Below are positions 63,446-64,000 of a stretch of DNA of 64,000 nt, piece after piece. Position numbers and translations under genes: made by a program. Under the pieces are notes generated by a model, which saw only the letters and a list, made by a program, of their open reading frames with translations, had not been told where the DNA came from and ran no database searches. Source of the stretch: Willaertia magna (lineage: Eukaryota > Heterolobosea > Eutetramitea > Acrasida > Naegleriidae); assembly GCA_902984215.1 (NCBI GenBank), contig CADWAF010002106.1:1-64000 (forward strand), read 5' to 3'. Positions within the stretch are counted from its first letter, which is position 1, and the number at the start of each line of letters is the position of its first letter.

Positions 63446-64000
63446 TTACAATCTCTTTAAATTTACAGGTTTTTTAGCTTGTTGGGTCATTCCAGTAGAA
63501 GTTGCAGTAGTAGTTGTCTTTTTAACCAAAATTATCTTCTTTTGAGGTGCTACATTACTTGCATTTTCATTTACAACATTCTCCTTACTACATTCAGACA
63601 TTGTCTTTTCAACATTAACCTTTTCATTTACAATATTGTCTACATCCATTGGAGATGAATTAACAGAACTCACATTAACAACTTGATTTGGTTTTGCATA
63701 AATCTCTGTAAACATTTTAGCCTTACTAGAAAAAGCTTCATAATTATCTTGAATTAATCTTCCTGCCTCAGCGTTTAATGCACTATCAGGATTTGGTTCA
63801 ATCATTAAACATCTTATAACAAGTAAAATATGTCTTAAACCTAGGGTTGATTTCCAATCTCTCTTTAATGTATTAACACAAATATCTCCTTCCCTTGAAA
63901 CATTTGGGTGGAAGATTTTAGTTACAAAGTAACCTTTTGGAGGTTTATTTGGAAATTCTTCACAGAAAACTAATTTAATAGTAAATTTTCCTCCTTGGAA
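63446..64000 (-). CDS. UBE2S: Ubiquitin-conjugating enzyme E2 S (UBE2S), 5' part outside window
   Basis: 184 residues visible; the N-terminus lies beyond base 64000. The E2 core has KPPKGYFVTKIFHPNVSREG followed by the active-site Cys in GDICVN, then LKRDWKSTLGLRHILL and EPNPDSALNAEAGRL, all typical of UBE2S. UBE2S extends Lys11-linked ubiquitin chains on substrates of the APC/C. After a low-complexity linker of about 80 residues, the C-terminus is basic and ends in LKRL, like the LRRL tail that docks human UBE2S on the APC/C. Confidence 0.93.
   Translation of the reverse strand, partial: FQGGKFTIKLVFCEEFPNKPPKGYFVTKIFHPNVSREGDICVNTLKRDWKSTLGLRHILLVIRCLMIEPNPDSALNAEAGRLIQDNYEAFSSKAKMFTEIYAKPNQVVNVSSVNSSPMDVDNIVNEKVNVEKTMSECSKENVVNENASNVAPQKKIILVKKTTTTATSTGMTQQAKKPVNLKRL

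Noticed and set aside
1..64000. Genome-wide reassignment of UAA/UAG to glutamine
   Set aside because: Complete host genes end in TAA at family-typical C-termini and NAR1 ends in TAG after its conserved Trp; in-frame UAR occurs only in decayed elements and remnants.
1..64000. CRISPR arrays, operons, bacterial insertion sequences
   Set aside because: None seen; gene structure, introns and RNA genes are eukaryotic.

Overview
This window is nuclear DNA from a free-living flagellate-forming protist, most likely a heterolobosean amoeboflagellate of the Naegleria type. The evidence is a very AT-rich genome, short GT-AG introns (39 to 176 bases where I could join exons), no operons, a ciliary protein (CFAP44) together with many actin regulators, and eukaryotic tRNA and 5S rRNA genes. 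The organism assignment is inference. Every complete gene ends in TAA except NAR1 (TAG) and the 50566 gene (TGA), so the standard code applies to the host genes.

Layout. 1-3365 is an extremely AT-rich accessory block with a decayed mobile element on the minus strand, including a TET/JBP-like dioxygenase-like reading frame, and it ends at tRNA-Lys(CTT). 3439-40920 is compact gene space: a WD40 / coiled-coil / pseudokinase protein, tRNA-Thr(CGT), NAT10/Kre33, a TPR protein, two small proteins, CFAP44, an ATG1/ULK kinase, eIF3g, a 2043-residue cell-surface receptor-like protein, 5S rRNA, a WH2-proline-SHOCT protein, a RING E3, nicalin, SmE, a zinc-ribbon GTPase, several small membrane proteins and mitochondrial ferredoxin. 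41014-41086 is tRNA-Arg(ACG), and it is followed by a second very AT-rich block (41087-45240) holding a decayed LINE-type retrotransposon. 45281-64000 is again ordinary gene space: an SPCA-type calcium pump, a coiled-coil protein, a CYRI-like Rac1-binding protein, an Old Yellow Enzyme, an IQGAP-like protein with five filamin repeats, a GH76 glycosidase with a frameshift, a C2 protein, NAR1/CIAO3 and a partial UBE2S.

Themes. Three genes concern Rac/Ras-actin control: CYRI-like, IQGAP-filamin and WH2-SHOCT. Two act in Fe-S biology (ferredoxin in mitochondria, NAR1 in the cytosolic CIA pathway). Others cover housekeeping RNA work (NAT10, SmE, eIF3g, 5S, tRNAs). Genes are packed tightly: 32 bases between the divergent RING and nicalin starts, 6 bases between convergent NAT10 and TPR stops, 16 bases between SmE and the next gene.

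The most interesting points are the CH-filamin x5-RasGAP architecture, a CYRI-like protein ending in a CaaX box where animal CYRI proteins use N-myristoylation, the WD40-pseudokinase fusion, two decayed elements that each lie beside a tRNA gene, and an intron flanked by 7-base direct repeats inside a GTPase P-loop.
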